This document shows positions 10,639 through 11,967 of a stretch of DNA of 11,967 nucleotides, in pieces; the stretch's first letter is position 1; each line of letters opens with the position of its first letter. The stretch comes from Candidatus Woesearchaeota archaeon. GTDB lineage: Archaea > Nanobdellota > Nanobdellia > Woesearchaeales > GW2011-AR9. The notes under the pieces were generated by a model. That model made no database searches, was not told where the DNA came from, and worked only from the letters and a program-made list of their open reading frames with translations. Made by a program: the position numbers and the translations under genes. The stretch spans positions 1-11,967 of the forward strand of contig JAGVYX010000054.1 in the NCBI GenBank assembly GCA_018303045.1, given 5' to 3'.

Positions 10639-11646
10639 ATGCACAAATTAAAGCAACTTCCGGAAGATTTTATTGTCCGAGAAATTAATTCTCCAAAATT
10701 TAAAGGCCAAGGCCGGTATCTTTATTATAGATTAATTAAAAAAAATTATAATACTTCGGATATCATCCGAAAACTAGCTAAAACTTTGCATCTTAAAGAA
10801 AAGCAAATTGGCTTTGCTGGAAACAAGGATAAACAAGCCCTTACTGAACAGGCTATTTCTTTTAAGGAAGTTAATAAAAATAGAATAGAAAAATTAAATT
10901 TTAATAATATCAAACTAGAATTTCTTGGTTGCGGCGATGAGCCAATAACTTTAGGATCGCATTTAGGAAATTACTTTGAGATCGTTATCAGAAATCTGGA
11001 GAAGGAAAAAATTAATAACATAAATTGTCTGGAAAATTATTTTGATGAGCAGCGATTTTCTGGAAAAAATTGCGAGATCGGGCGATTATTAGTCAAAAAA
11101 GAGTTTAAGACAGCCGTTTTATTAATTAATAATCTGGAATGCAAGAACTATTTGAAACTAAAGCCCTCTGATACCGTTGGAGCTTTAAAAAAATTATCCA
11201 CCAGGCTGCTAAAATTATATGTTAATGCCTACCAAAGCTATTTATGGAATGAAACTGTTAAAAGATATTTTGAGCAAAATTATGTTATCACTAATAAAAT
11301 AAATTATTCGTTGGGAGAATTTGTATTTACGGATGAGAATGATCCGGATTTAAAAATCCCATTATTAGGGTTTGGGTTAGATAGCCTTAAAGATACTAAA
11401 TTAAAGAAGATTATAGAAAAAATAATGGAAACAGAAAAACTTACCTCAAATGATTTCATTATCAAGCCCATTCCGGAGATTTCTGCTGAAGGAGAATTAA
11501 GAACTGTTTTTGTGGAGGTTAAAGACTTAGTAATTAATAACTCTGAAAAAGATGATTTGAATTCAGGAAAGAAAAAAGTTAAAGTAAGCTTTAGTTTGCC
11601 CAAAGGAAGCTATGCGACCATGGCGGTTAGGAAGATGGTTGATTAG
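10639..11646 (+). CDS. truD: tRNA pseudouridine(13) synthase TruD
   Basis: A 335-residue TruD/Pus7-family enzyme that isomerises uridine 13 of tRNA (and related positions) to pseudouridine, without a cofactor. The N-terminus KQLPEDFIVREI (5-16) is typical. GFAGNKDKQALTEQ (58-71) is the catalytic motif, with D64 as the expected nucleophilic aspartate. NYFEIVIRN (111-119), NYFDEQRF (133-140) and AYQSYLWNE (197-205) are conserved pocket motifs, and SLPKGSYATMAVRKM (319-333) is the family's C-terminal signature. The length is at the short end, close to the bacterial enzyme and below many archaeal ones, implying a reduced insertion domain (about 165-290). The start is fixed by the motif-rich N-terminus and the TATA box 26 nt upstream. 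It ends with TAG. It is in the same direction as the radical SAM gene but has its own promoter. Confidence 0.95.
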   Translation: MHKLKQLPEDFIVREINSPKFKGQGRYLYYRLIKKNYNTSDIIRKLAKTLHLKEKQIGFAGNKDKQALTEQAISFKEVNKNRIEKLNFNNIKLEFLGCGDEPITLGSHLGNYFEIVIRNLEKEKINNINCLENYFDEQRFSGKNCEIGRLLVKKEFKTAVLLINNLECKNYLKLKPSDTVGALKKLSTRLLKLYVNAYQSYLWNETVKRYFEQNYVITNKINYSLGEFVFTDENDPDLKIPLLGFGLDSLKDTKLKKIIEKIMETEKLTSNDFIIKPIPEISAEGELRTVFVEVKDLVINNSEKDDLNSGKKKVKVSFSLPKGSYATMAVRKMVD

Positions 11647-11770
11647 TTGGCGATATATTCCATTTTTGTAAGGTAATTATGCTTATTGATTCCGTTGATT
11701 TTTCGACAACAATCCTAACGGCAGTCGACCAAAATTTCAAATCCAAAATTGTATACTCCGTTAAAAATTT

Positions 11771-11820
11771 ACCCTAACCTGCTCGGGATGTGGGGTGCCT
11801 CAGCCCAGATGCCACCCATT
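11771..11820. other. GC-rich hairpin segment in a convergent gap
   Basis: Counting by hand, 31 of 50 bases are G or C, well above the surrounding AT-rich DNA. GGGTG (11793-11797) can pair with CACCC (11813-11817), and CCC (11772-11774) with GGG (11785-11787). In AT-rich archaea such a patch often marks a structured RNA, but I could not match it to tRNA, 5S, SRP or RNase P signatures. A bidirectional terminator between truD and the minus-strand gene is the other possibility. Confidence 0.35.
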
Positions 11821-11855
11821 TGAAACTTCTGTTAATTCCATAAGTTAATTTCACT

Positions 11856-11967
11856 TTAACTTACAGTGGCTATTAATTCCTCAGCGTTCTCATACGCGAA
11901 TTTTTCTTGTACACTCGGATCAAGTTTTCCGATAAATGCTCTTCCAAATTCTTCAAATAAAATACTT
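11856..11967 (-). CDS. 3' end of an unidentified gene
   Basis: The minus strand is open from the window edge to a TAA at 11856-11858. The 36 visible codons read SILFEEFGRAFIGKLDPSVQ, then EKFAYENAEELIATVS. The composition is plausible for a soluble protein with charged helices and normal codon use, and the gene converges on truD. The start and most of the gene lie outside the window, and I do not recognise the family. Confidence 0.45.
   Translation of the reverse strand, partial: SILFEEFGRAFIGKLDPSVQEKFAYENAEELIATVS

Noticed and set aside
11304..11603. 99-codon minus-strand ORF inside truD
   Set aside because: It is a shadow of truD, whose conserved motifs on the plus strand span the same bases.

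Overview
The window looks like a piece of a small, AT-rich archaeal genome, most likely a DPANN lineage of the Woesearchaeota/Pacearchaeota type. The support is indirect but consistent. TATA boxes sit about 26 nt upstream of start codons that appear leaderless (argS, truD, the glutaredoxin-like gene). Where Shine-Dalgarno sites occur they read GAGGTG. ArgS and TruD look archaeal, and there is an archaeal-type radical SAM protein. Many small single-pass proteins carry a G-A-V or GNAV motif just after the membrane segment, together with a six-cysteine domain ending in CPNGCxxGVC; I recall this style from DPANN genomes but could not search for it. No rRNA, tRNA or CRISPR array was recognised.

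Layout. Positions 1-263 hold two adjacent palindromic hairpins and a promoter. Positions 264-2545 are a tight same-strand array of six paralogous genes, each encoding an N-terminal membrane anchor and one six-cysteine domain; the last member adds a Myxococcus-type cysteine-rich repeat. After a convergent gap come a divergent pair sharing one palindromic TATA region: a glutaredoxin-like protein (minus) and another anchored cysteine-rich protein (plus). The latter is followed by an anchored family 3 glycoside hydrolase and, overlapping its stop, a two-helix membrane ORF with an in-frame TAG.

Positions 4692-5278 look like decayed DNA: a MITE-like element with 9-bp flanking direct repeats, the antisense N-terminal remnant of a polysaccharide flippase, and a 27-bp tandem repeat that runs into the 5' end of a GT4 glycosyltransferase and seems to have removed its original start. 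Positions 6467-6927 hold a short gene fragment, a 31-bp tandem repeat and a 13-bp inverted repeat. Then come argS (minus), a divergent intergenic region with another copy of the palindromic hairpin, a radical SAM protein with a B12-binding-like N-terminal part and a TRAM-like tail (plus), truD (plus), a GC-rich convergent gap, and the 3' end of an unidentified minus-strand gene.

Taken together: housekeeping translation genes (argS, truD) on the right, and on the left a cell-surface region of exported, disulfide-rich proteins plus an exported glycosidase and remnants of a glycan assembly locus. The most unusual features are the six-gene array of surface cysteine-rich domains, and the abundance of small repeats and palindromic elements in almost every intergenic gap.
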